DNA from: an uncultured Collinsella sp.
GTDB taxonomy: Bacteria > Actinomycetota > Coriobacteriia > Coriobacteriales > Coriobacteriaceae
DNA length: 26,230 bases
NCBI GenBank assembly: GCA_937950325.1
Contig: CALFDJ010000056.1
Span: forward strand, 1-26,230
Direction: 5' to 3'
In this document: positions 14,084 to 23,280 of the stretch, one piece after another
Layout: every line of letters begins with the position of its first letter
How positions within the stretch are numbered: the first letter of the stretch is position 1
The notes under the pieces: generated by a model
What the model was told of the DNA's origin: nothing
Seen by the model: the letters and a program-made list of their open reading frames with translations, nothing else
The model's database searches: none
Translations under genes and position numbers: made by a program

Positions 14084-14797
14084 CTAGCCTCCGAGGTAAG
14101 CCTTGCGGACGTTATCGTCGTGCAGGAGTTCTTGGCCCGTGCCGGTCATGGTGATCTTGCCGGTCTCGAGCACGTAGCCGCGCGTGGCGATGGAAAGAGC
14201 CATCTGCGCGTTTTGCTCGACCAGAAGCACCGTGGTGCCGGCCTTGTGCAGGTCCTCGACAATCTGGAAGATCTGTTCGATCAGAATCGGTGCCAGACCC
14301 ATGGAAGGTTCGTCGAGCATAAGCAGTTTGGGGTTACTCATAAGGGCGCGCCCCATAACGAGCATCTGCTGCTCGCCGCCCGAAAGAGTGCCGGCGACCT
14401 GGCGACGGCGCTCCTTCAGGCGCGGAAACTGCTCGTAGACGCGCTCAAGGCCCGGAGCCACCGTTGACTTGGCCTGCGTATAGGCGCCCATCTCCAAGTT
14501 CTCCTCGACCGTCATCTGCAAAAAGGCGCGACGTCCCTCGGGTACCTGAGCCAGGCCCTTGCCAACCAGCTTGTCGGCGGGCGTATGGGTAATGTCCTCG
14601 CCCATAAACTTGATGGAGCCGGTCTTGGAGCGTAGCAGGCCCGAGACAGTCTTGAGCGTCGTGGACTTGCCGGCGCCGTTAGCGCCAATCAGGGCCACGA
14701 TCTCGCCCTCGTTAACGTTAAAGGAGATGTCCTTGATGGCGTGGATGGCGCCGTACCAGACGTTGATGTTGTAGACGGAAAGCATCGGCTCTGCCAT
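14084..14797 (-). CDS. livF: Branched-chain amino acid ABC transporter ATPase LivF
   Basis: This 237-residue ATP-binding subunit powers import of branched-chain or related amino acids together with LivG. Walker A is GANGAGKST (about 39-47), the Q-loop region follows, the signature is LSGGEQQM, and Walker B is LLMLDEPS with LVEQNA after it. QVPEGRRAF is typical of LivF. The ATG directly abuts the TAA stop of livG, with GGGGGAG just upstream, so translation is coupled. It is the last gene of the operon. Confidence 0.96.
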   Translation of the reverse strand: MAEPMLSVYNINVWYGAIHAIKDISFNVNEGEIVALIGANGAGKSTTLKTVSGLLRSKTGSIKFMGEDITHTPADKLVGKGLAQVPEGRRAFLQMTVEENLEMGAYTQAKSTVAPGLERVYEQFPRLKERRRQVAGTLSGGEQQMLVMGRALMSNPKLLMLDEPSMGLAPILIEQIFQIVEDLHKAGTTVLLVEQNAQMALSIATRGYVLETGKITMTGTGQELLHDDNVRKAYLGG

Positions 14798-15647
<850 letters not shown>

Positions 15648-15658
<11 letters not shown>

Positions 15659-16727
15659 CGGCTGCCACCTCCTTCTTGGAAGCAAAGCGGTCCTTGACGC
15701 GACCGAAGAACGCCTTGAGCTGCGGGTTGTTGGTAAAGATCATGACCAGGATCAGCACGATGGCGTAGATGAGCATACGGTAGTCCGAGAACTGACGGAG
15801 CAGCTCGGGAAGCACCGTGAGCAACGCCGCCGCGATGACGGAACCGCGCATGTTGCCCAGGCCGCCCAGGACCACGAACACCAGGATGAGAATGGACGTG
15901 TTGAAGTCGAACTTGGTGGCGGAGAGCTGCGAGAAGTTACCGCCGAAGAGAGCTCCGGCAGCACCGGCGAGGGCAGCGGAAACCACGAAGGCGATCATGC
16001 GGTACTCGGTGACGGAGATGCCTACGGACTCGGCTGCAATCTTGTTATCGCGCACGGCCATAATGGCACGGCCGGTACGGCTGCGAACCAGGTTGAGCAC
16101 GATCACGAGTGCGACCATGACCAGGATGGCACCGGCGAGGAAGGTCGAGTACGTCGACACGCCCGAGGCACCCTGGGCGCCCTTGATGATGGCGGTGCCG
16201 TCCTCGAGCAGGTGCAGGTCGTCGATCGTAGAGTTGCCCGTGATGTTAAAGATCACGTGCAGGCCGCGGGAGTCGACGCCCACAATGAGGCAGGTGACGA
16301 TCTCTTTGATGATCTCGCCAAAGGCCAGCGTCACGATAGCCAGATAGTCGCCGCTCAGGCGCAGGACCGGGATGCCAATCAAGAAGCCCAGGATAGCGGC
16401 AGCGATGGCGCCGACCACGATGCTGATGACAAGACGTAGTGGATCGGAGGGAACGGCGCTCTCGAGGGCGACCGCAGTAACGATGCCCGTATAGGCGCCG
16501 ACGCTCATAAAGCCCGCGTGGCCCAGCGACAAGTCGCCCGCGATGCCGACGACGAGGTTGAGGGAAATGGCCATGACGATGTAGGCCGTGATGGGAACCA
16601 GCTGACCGGCGATCATGCGCGGAATCATGTGGTTAGACTGCATAAAGAACACGATGGCGAAGGCCACGATGCACATGGCGTACGTGACAAAGTCGTGACG
16701 CGTCTGCTTGTCTTTAAAAAACTTCAT
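15648..16727 (-). CDS. livM: Branched-chain amino acid ABC transporter permease LivM
   Basis: This 359-residue permease has about nine or ten hydrophobic helices. The LivM core YIVMAISLNLVVGIAGDLSLG followed by GHAGFMSVGAYT is present, as are ALAFGEIIKEIV-type and GLGNMRGSVIAA segments. The ATG at 16727 follows AGGTGA, which overlaps the stop of livH; a GTG three codons earlier is less well placed. The hydrophilic C-terminal tail ends in Lys/Asp-rich sequence. It forms the membrane channel with LivH. Confidence 0.95.
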
Positions 16728-16736
16728 AACGCTCAC

Positions 16737-17618
16737 CTACACCTTCTCGGGGACGTACTTGCCCAAGAGGCCGGCAGGCTTGACGAGCAGGACGATGATC
16801 AAAACACCAAAGACGATGGAGTTGGCAAGGCTCGTGGAAATGTAAGCCTGCGCCATCGCCTCGATGATGCCGATGAGAATGCCGCCGACAAAGGCACCGG
16901 GAATGGAGCCGATGCCGCCGAAAACGGCAGCGTCGAAGGCCTTGATGCCAGGCATGGCGCCCGTCGTGGGCTGCAGCACCGGCGAGTAGGAGCACAGGAG
17001 CACGCCGGCGATGGCGGCAAGCGCCGAGCCGATAGCGAACGTCATCGAGATGGTGCGGTTGACGTTGATGCCCATGAGCTGAGCGGCGGCCTTGTCCTCG
17101 GACACGGCGCGCATGGCCTTGCCCATCTTGGTCTTACCTGTAAAGAACATCAGGCCGGCCATGATAACCAGGCAGGCGACGATGGTGACGAGCGAGACGG
17201 CGCTTACGTTGAACTTGGCCAAGAACTCCGGCACCGGAAAGGTGACGAGCGAAGTGAAGTTCTTGGGCGTGGCGCCCCACAGAAGCTGCGCGGCGTTCTG
17301 CAGGAAGTAAGACACGCCGATGGCCGTGATCAGAACGGCCAGCGGGCCCGCCTGGCGCAGCGGCTTATAGGCCAAACCCTCAATGAGAACACCGAGAACC
17401 GTGCAGACCACACAAGAGAGAACTACAGATGCCCAGCCCGGGAGGCCGAGATACGACGTGGCGCAGAACGAGACATAGGCACCGACCATGATGACATCGC
17501 CGTGAGCGAAATTCAGCATCTTGGCGATACCGTAGACCATGGTGTAGCCCAACGCGATGATGGCGTAGACGCTGCCCATGGACAGGCCGTTGACCAGGTA
17601 TTGGATAAAGACCGTCAT
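16737..17618 (-). CDS. livH: Branched-chain amino acid ABC transporter permease LivH
   Basis: This 293-residue permease has about eight hydrophobic helices. The N-terminus FIQYLVNGLSMGSVYAIIAL and the motif GIAKMLNFAHGDVIMVGAY identify LivH, as does FGGIGSIPGAFVGG near the C-terminus. The frame extends upstream to 17711, but the ATG at 17618 has GGGGG nine bases before it and gives the family N-terminus. It leads the permease/ATPase part of the operon, 139 bases after the binding-protein gene, with a hairpin region between. Confidence 0.95.
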   Translation of the reverse strand: MTVFIQYLVNGLSMGSVYAIIALGYTMVYGIAKMLNFAHGDVIMVGAYVSFCATSYLGLPGWASVVLSCVVCTVLGVLIEGLAYKPLRQAGPLAVLITAIGVSYFLQNAAQLLWGATPKNFTSLVTFPVPEFLAKFNVSAVSLVTIVACLVIMAGLMFFTGKTKMGKAMRAVSEDKAAAQLMGINVNRTISMTFAIGSALAAIAGVLLCSYSPVLQPTTGAMPGIKAFDAAVFGGIGSIPGAFVGGILIGIIEAMAQAYISTSLANSIVFGVLIIVLLVKPAGLLGKYVPEKV

Positions 17619-17664
17619 GTTCCACATCCCCCTTTCGAATAGGTTTCCAGCTAATGTATGAAAC

Positions 17665-17726
17665 AGGGACGTTACACTGTCCCTAGATACCAAGCAAGCA
17701 GGGAAGGCCAAAACCTCCCCTGCTTG
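17665..17726 (-). other. Intercistronic hairpins between binding protein and livH
   Basis: A 13-base-pair stem (17695-17707 with 17714-17726) closes fully on the minus-strand RNA through one G-U pair. A smaller AGGGAC/GTCCCT hairpin follows at 17665-17684. Neither has a strong T tract. Such structures between a binding-protein gene and permease genes are known in ABC operons to stabilise the upstream mRNA or cause partial termination, giving excess binding protein. That role is inferred here. Confidence 0.6.
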
Positions 17727-17757
17727 GGATCAAAACCGCTCTATGTAAGGCGGCCAA

Positions 17758-18945
17758 TTAGGCCTGTACGTACTTGCCGTCGGTGATGACGTACGCCGTG
17801 GGCTCCTTCTGGACTTGGCCCTTATCATTCCAGGTGAGCTTGCCGGTCAGACCGTCAACGGTAATCTTGAGCATAGCCTTGGACAGCTTCTCGGCGACCT
17901 CGGTCGGATCAGCGTCGACACCAAGATCGGCCTCCTTGAGGGCCTCGGCCACCGCGTGCACGCCGTCGTAGGCGTCGGCGGCAAACTGGTCGGGGGTATC
18001 GCCGTACTTATCCTTGTAAGCGTTAACGAAGTCGGCGTTCTTCTCGTCGTCGGCGGAGAACGGGGTCATGAGCAGCAGACCCTCGGCAAGAGAGGTATCG
18101 AAGCCCTCAACGCCCAGGATGCCGTCCATACCGTCGCAGCCCATCATCTTGACGTCGTAGCCCATGTCCTTGGCGTTCTTGAGCAGGACGGACGCCGGCG
18201 TGTAGTAGATCGGCGCAAAGATCATGGTGGCGCCGGCCTGCTTGGCCTTGGTCAGCTGGTTGGTAAAGCTCGTGGCGGAGTCGTCCTTAAAGGTCTCCTC
18301 GTCAACAATCTCGAGCTTGGACTCAGCGGCCTGGGCCTTAAAGGAATCTGCGATGCCCGAAGAATAGGCGTCGCCGGAGTTATAGAACAGCACGAACTTC
18401 TCGTCCGCATACTTCTGCGCCAGGAACTTGGCAGCGTTGACACCCTGGTTGGGGTCGGTGAAGCAAACCTGGAAGACGCAATCCTTGCCGTCGGTGACGT
18501 CCTCGGAGGACGCGGACGGGGTGATCATGAACGTCTTGGGGTCGTTACCGCACTCTGCGGCAACGGCAACCGACGCACCCGTGGTGGTCGGGCCGACGAG
18601 GGCCTGCATGCCCCAGTCGAGCAGGGTGTTGAAGGCGTTGACGGCCTTCTCGCCATCGGCCTGGTCATCCTCGGCCTTGCTGGCAAGCGGCAGCTCCTTG
18701 GTCGAGAAATCCTTGCAGCCAAGCTCGACACCCTGGGAAACGGACTTGCCGTAGGACGCGTTGGCGCCGGTCAGCGGGCCGATGGTGCCGATCTTAAACG
18801 AAGCATCGCCCGAAGCGGAACCGCTGTCGCCGCCGTTGGAGGAGCAGCCAGCTAGAATGGACATCGCCCCCAGACCTGCTGCGCTCGCGATAACGCTCCT
18901 GCGATTCATAACAGGGTTCAATGACTTACCGGTGAGGCTCGACAT
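17758..18945 (-). CDS. Branched-chain amino acid ABC transporter substrate-binding lipoprotein (copy 1)
   Basis: This 395-residue periplasmic-binding-protein type I lipoprotein is of the LivJ/LivK family. The signal contains NRRSVIAS and ends at a lipobox LAGC with Cys34; the twin Arg suggests possible Tat export. The mature part begins FKIGTIGPLTGANASYG and contains LVGPTTTGASVAVA, FYNSGDAYSSGIAD and QFAADAYDGVHA, all typical. The start is chosen by AGGAG seven bases before the ATG at 18945. It is paralogous to the gene immediately upstream (19217-20383). It feeds the LivHMGF channel encoded just downstream. The exact ligand is not readable. Confidence 0.94.
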   Translation of the reverse strand: MSSLTGKSLNPVMNRRSVIASAAGLGAMSILAGCSSNGGDSGSASGDASFKIGTIGPLTGANASYGKSVSQGVELGCKDFSTKELPLASKAEDDQADGEKAVNAFNTLLDWGMQALVGPTTTGASVAVAAECGNDPKTFMITPSASSEDVTDGKDCVFQVCFTDPNQGVNAAKFLAQKYADEKFVLFYNSGDAYSSGIADSFKAQAAESKLEIVDEETFKDDSATSFTNQLTKAKQAGATMIFAPIYYTPASVLLKNAKDMGYDVKMMGCDGMDGILGVEGFDTSLAEGLLLMTPFSADDEKNADFVNAYKDKYGDTPDQFAADAYDGVHAVAEALKEADLGVDADPTEVAEKLSKAMLKITVDGLTGKLTWNDKGQVQKEPTAYVITDGKYVQA

Positions 18946-19216
18946 GCGGCTCTCCTCTCAAATCTCGTCGGGTTTCGGTTACCCGACAGGCCATCCTTCG
19001 CCGTGTTCGGCGTTCGCAAAATAGTAGACGCTTTAGTTGAGAAAAGTGGCGATTATTTCAACTTTTCTTTGGATTTGTTCATTTATCCATAATTATGCGT
19101 ATTTCTATTGTTTTATGCAGTTTAGCCACTTTATTATGTAAAAGTAATGTTTCCATTCTGTTACAGGCGTCCCTGCCCTGAATAAAACAGCCTCACCGGT
19201 CGCGCTTTATGCGCAC
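18946..19216 (-). promoter_or_regulatory. AT-rich gap between the two binding-protein genes
   Basis: This 271-base gap is clearly AT-richer than its surroundings (about 19020-19170). It holds a TACTAT -10-like element on the minus strand (19021-19026), and overlapping inverted repeats AGTTGA/TCAACT and GAAAAGT/ACTTTTC around 19035-19069, a plausible operator. A CGGGT/ACCCG hairpin lies near 18967-18983 in the leader. The downstream binding protein and liv genes probably have their own promoter here. Confidence 0.4.
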
Positions 19217-20383
19217 TTAGGCGGCGATGTACTTGCCGTCCTGAATCACATAGGCTGTGGCGGGCTTTTCGACCTGGCCCTCGTCATTCCACGTCAGCTC
19301 GCCTGTCAGGGCCTCGATCTTGATCTTGCGCATGGCCTTGGCAAGGTCGCCGGCAATGTCGGCACCGTCGGCCGAAATGTCAATCCCCGCCCTATCGATA
19401 GCCTCGACGATTGCGTGGACGCAATCGTAAGCGTCGGCGGCAAACTGGTTGGGCGTCTCGTCGTAGGCATCCTTATAGGCCTTGACGAAGTCGGCATTCT
19501 TCTCATCGTCAGCCGAAAACGGGGTCATGAGCAGTACGCCCTCGGCAAGAGAGGTATCGAAGCCTTCCGCAGAGAGCAGGCCGTCCATGCCGTCGGTACC
19601 CATGAGGGCCATGTCGTAGCCCATGTCCTTGGCGTTCTTGAGCAAAACGGACGCCGGCGTGTAGTAGATCGGCGCAAAGATGAGCGTGGCGCCGGCCTCC
19701 TTGGCCTTGGTGAGCTGGTTGGTAAAGCTTGTGGAAGAGTCGTCCTTAAAGGTCTCGGTATCGACGATGTCGAGCTTGGACGCCTTGGCCTGCTCGGCAA
19801 AAGCGTCGGCAACGCCCGAGCTATACGTATCGCCGGAGTTGTAGAACAGGGCGATCTTGGCATCCGCGTACTTCTCGGCCAAGAACTTCGCGGCGCTGGC
19901 GCCCATGGTGGGATCGGTGAAGCAAACCTGGAAAACCGTGGTCTTATCCTTGGTAACGTCGAGCGACGAGGCCGAGGGCGTGACCATGAGCATATCGTCG
20001 GCGATATCGCCCGAGACAGCGACGGCGGCACCGGTGGTGACGGGGCCGACAAGCGCCTGCATGCCCCAGTCGCACAAGGTATTGAAGGCGTTGATGGCCT
20101 TCTCGCCGTCAGCGACGTCGTCCTCGGACTTAAGCGAGAGTTTGAGGTCCTTGGTCGAAAAATCCTTGGCGGCGAGCTTGGCACCCTTCTCGGCCGAAAC
20201 GCCATAGGTTGCCGCGGCGCCGGTCAGAGGGCCGATGACACCGATCTTGAAGGTCTTGCCGTCATCGGCGGAGCCGCCGTCCGAGCCACCCGACGAGCAA
20301 CCAGCGAGTGCCGCGGTGCTACCGAACGCCGCGGCGCCAGCCAAGAAACTCCTGCGGTTAAGTACGTTGTTGATGCTAAACAT
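19217..20383 (-). CDS. Branched-chain amino acid ABC transporter substrate-binding lipoprotein (copy 2)
   Basis: This is a 388-residue LivJ/LivK-type binding lipoprotein. The signal has NRRSFLAG, close to the Tat consensus, and a lipobox LAGC with Cys29. The mature protein begins FKIGVIGPLTGAAATYG. Long blocks are identical to copy 1, such as YTPASVLLKNAKDMGYD and LLMTPFSADDEKNADFV; the region corresponding to AAECGNDPKTF in copy 1 is shorter here. The open frame reaches 20560, but the ATG at 20383 has AGGGGG seven bases before it and gives a proper signal peptide. It probably shares the LivHMGF permease. Confidence 0.94.
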   Translation of the reverse strand: MFSINNVLNRRSFLAGAAAFGSTAALAGCSSGGSDGGSADDGKTFKIGVIGPLTGAAATYGVSAEKGAKLAAKDFSTKDLKLSLKSEDDVADGEKAINAFNTLCDWGMQALVGPVTTGAAVAVSGDIADDMLMVTPSASSLDVTKDKTTVFQVCFTDPTMGASAAKFLAEKYADAKIALFYNSGDTYSSGVADAFAEQAKASKLDIVDTETFKDDSSTSFTNQLTKAKEAGATLIFAPIYYTPASVLLKNAKDMGYDMALMGTDGMDGLLSAEGFDTSLAEGVLLMTPFSADDEKNADFVKAYKDAYDETPNQFAADAYDCVHAIVEAIDRAGIDISADGADIAGDLAKAMRKIKIEALTGELTWNDEGQVEKPATAYVIQDGKYIAA

Positions 20384-20633
20384 GGTGTCCCCCTTTTCGC
20401 TGGCCGCGGTGCGGCCGTCTTGCGGTACAGGGCAAACCTTATGGTGCAAACGTTGACAGTTTGTTACGGAAGTTCGTTTGTAGCGAGCATGTTTCCAATG
20501 TTTCCGCAGCGTTTCGGGGGTGCCGTTTTGTGCGACTCCTGTTGCCTGGCGAGCACGCACCCTCGGTTCACGCTAGAATGCACTCAACCTTTAAGCGGTT
20601 AATCCATCCATAAGATGCACGAAGGAGCTATCT
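20384..20633. promoter_or_regulatory. Divergent promoter region, liv binding protein / hom
   Basis: This 250-base gap must hold outward promoters for the minus-strand binding-protein gene and plus-strand hom. On the plus strand there is a perfect TTGACA (20453-20458) without a good -10 at 17 bases, and separately TAGAAT (20574-20579) without a good -35. No hairpin or riboswitch was recognised. Confidence 0.3.
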
Positions 20634-21977
20634 ATGAGCGAACCCCTGCGCACCGTGAACGTCGGTCTGATCGGTCTGGGAACCGTCGGCGGCGGCGTGG
20701 CCCGTCTGATCAAGAGCCACCACGATGAGTACCTGGCAGCCTACGGCATCGACCTTAAGCTGACCCGCGCCTGCGCGCTTGCCTGGGAGCAGGCCGAAGC
20801 CGCCGGTATTGAGCGCGAGGCCTTTACGAGCGACTGGCACGACGTCGTCACCGACCCCGCCGTCGATATCGTCGTCGAGCTCATCGGCGGCGAGCACCCC
20901 GCGACCGAAATCTTCACCACCGCCTTCGAGAACGGCAAGCACGTCGTCTCTGCCAACAAGGCCCTGCTGGGCCGTCATGTCGAGACGCTCGCCGAGAAGG
21001 CGCGCGCGTGCGGCGTGCAGATTAAGTGCGAGGCCAGCTGCGGCGGTGGCATCCCCATTGTCAGCACGCTCGAGCACGACCTGGTGGGCAACAAGATCCT
21101 GACCATCGCTGGCATTCTCAACGGCACCACCAACTACATCCTGTCGCGCATGGACGCCGAGGGCGCCGATTACGCTGACGTGCTCGCCGACGCCCAGGCA
21201 AAGGGCTATGCCGAGGCCGACCCGTCCGCCGACGTCGACGGCTTCGATGCCGCCAGCAAGACGGCGATCCTCGCCTCCATCGGCTTTGGCACCCGCGTTA
21301 CCACCGACGATGTGTACCAACAGGGTATCCGTACCATCGGCGCCGAGGACATCGCCCAGGCCCGCGAGCTCGGCTACACCATTAAGCTGTTGGGTATCGC
21401 ACGCAACACCGAAGCCGGCGTCGACGTCCGCGTGCATCCCACGCTGATCCCCGCCGACCACATGCTTGCCAAGGTCAACGGCGCCATGAACGCTGTCTAC
21501 GTAGTAGGCGACGCCGTGGGCGAGACCATGTTCTACGGTGCCGGCGCAGGCTCCTTCCCCACCGCGAGCGCCGTCGTGGGCGATATCCTGTCGCTCTCCG
21601 AGCAGATCAGCCGCGGCGTGGCTCCGCTGCCCGAGATTGAGCCCTATGGTCACAACCTCGCCTTTAAGCCCATGGACGAGCTCCAGACCAAGTACTATGT
21701 GCGCCTGAAGGTCGCCGACCGCGTGGGCGCCCTGTCCGAGACGGTCGACATCTTTGCCAAGCACAACATCTCGATCTCGCTCATCAACCAGGTCGAGGAC
21801 GGCAAGTCGGGCGTCAGCGATGCCTGCTCGGTCATCTTCCTGACGCACCGCGCGCTCGAGAAGGACGTCCAGGCTGCCGCCGCCGAGCTTGCCAGCGTCG
21901 ACTGCGTGGCCGAGGTCGCCAACGTCCTGCGCATCGAGGACGTTGAGGCCTGGACCGAAGGCGTCATGGCCAACTAG
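20634..21977 (+). CDS. hom: Homoserine dehydrogenase
   Basis: This 447-residue enzyme reduces aspartate semialdehyde to homoserine, the branch toward threonine, methionine and isoleucine. It has a Rossmann nucleotide-binding start VGLIGLGTVGGGVA (about 10-23), NKALLGRH, the substrate region GGGIPIVSTLEHDL and AGILNGTTNYILSRM, the family signature with KGYAEADPSADVDGFDAASK, and a C-terminal ACT domain (YYVRLKVADRVGALSETVDI onward, about 350-430) that usually allows threonine feedback. The length is normal for the ACT-containing form. AAGGAG precedes the ATG. It appears to be a single-gene transcript ending in a strong terminator. Confidence 0.97.
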   Translation: MSEPLRTVNVGLIGLGTVGGGVARLIKSHHDEYLAAYGIDLKLTRACALAWEQAEAAGIEREAFTSDWHDVVTDPAVDIVVELIGGEHPATEIFTTAFENGKHVVSANKALLGRHVETLAEKARACGVQIKCEASCGGGIPIVSTLEHDLVGNKILTIAGILNGTTNYILSRMDAEGADYADVLADAQAKGYAEADPSADVDGFDAASKTAILASIGFGTRVTTDDVYQQGIRTIGAEDIAQARELGYTIKLLGIARNTEAGVDVRVHPTLIPADHMLAKVNGAMNAVYVVGDAVGETMFYGAGAGSFPTASAVVGDILSLSEQISRGVAPLPEIEPYGHNLAFKPMDELQTKYYVRLKVADRVGALSETVDIFAKHNISISLINQVEDGKSGVSDACSVIFLTHRALEKDVQAAAAELASVDCVAEVANVLRIEDVEAWTEGVMAN

Positions 21978-22008
21978 TCCAGTCCTTGGCACACAACATA
22001 GCACCTGA

Positions 22009-22046
22009 GGGGCTCCCGTCCGTTTGGATGGGAGCCCCTTTGTTTG
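22009..22046 (+). terminator. Terminator of hom
   Basis: GGGGCTCCCGTCC pairs with GGATGGGAGCCCC (13 base pairs, one G-T, four-base loop) and is followed by TTTGTTTG on the plus strand. It starts 32 bases after the hom stop. Confidence 0.92.
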
Positions 22047-22185
22047 ACGTTCATCAAGCAAAAGTTTGAACAACTTGGCCATTCGCTGACAACCGAGGGT
22101 GCCGTTTACCGATATGCGAACGAAGTTGATTTTGCGCGCCGTTATGCTGTGCTGCGTATGTCCACCCCCTAAGAATGGAGGCACC

Positions 22186-22935
<750 letters not shown>

Positions 22936-22980
22936 GGAGCCACAAGCTTTGGCTTCAAGCCTCAACATAGCTCAACCAAA

Positions 22981-23022
22981 AAGGCGCGCCGTCTGCATCA
23001 ACTGCAGGCAGCGCGCCTTCTT
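22981..23022. terminator. Bidirectional terminator between the SDR gene and the antiporter
   Basis: AAGGCGCGC (22981-22989) pairs with GCGCGCCTT (23011-23019), with an inner CTGCA/TGCAG hairpin. On the plus strand CTTCTGTT follows; on the minus strand the stem runs into TTTTTGG. It can therefore end the SDR transcript and, from the other side, the antiporter transcript after the hairpin array. Confidence 0.8.
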
Positions 23023-23033
23023 CTGTTATGAAA

Positions 23034-23265
23034 GGGAAACTATGTCCCAGTATTTCGGATCAGAACGGGGCACGGTTTCCCCAGGACCTCCTTGCGGAAA
23101 CTGCGTCCCGCTTTGAACGCCGATTCTGGGATACCGTTTCCGCAACGGGTCTCTCGCGGAAACTGCATCCCACTCTGAGCGCCCATTCCGGGACACAGTT
23201 TCCCAACGGCCCCCGTTTCGGAAACCACATCCCGTTCCGGGCCTTCAAAGCGGGACGCGGCTTCC
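23034..23265. repeat. Array of four REP/BIME-like palindromic units
   Basis: Four hairpin units recur with GGAAAC at 23035, 23096, 23158 and 23220 (steps 61, 62, 62). Arms are 23034-23048/23067-23081, 23094-23109/23128-23143, 23157-23171/23190-23204 and 23220-23233/23252-23265, and every loop is exactly 18 bases. The arm consensus is GGAAACTGCRTCCC with its imperfect complement. Loops 2 and 3 read GCTTTGAACGCC-like and ACTCTGAGCGCC-like; loops 1 and 4 resemble these only when reversed and complemented, so the orientation pattern is inverted, direct, direct, inverted. The array starts 16 bases beyond the antiporter stop. I see no protein gene in it. Confidence 0.85.
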
Positions 23266-23280
23266 TCGAGAGAGTATCGA

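Noticed and set aside
16518..17642. 374-residue plus-strand frame opposite livM and livH
   Set aside because: The translation is extremely Asp/His/Glu-rich, as expected from the reverse complement of membrane-helix codons.
19160..19216. Terminator after the second binding-protein gene
   Set aside because: Only a five-pair GCGC/GCGC-type stem is visible, and the TTTTATT tract is not adjacent to it.
23034..23265. The array as a CRISPR locus
   Set aside because: Repeats are palindromic units with related loops and mixed orientation; spacers of 11-15 bases are too short, and no cas genes are near.
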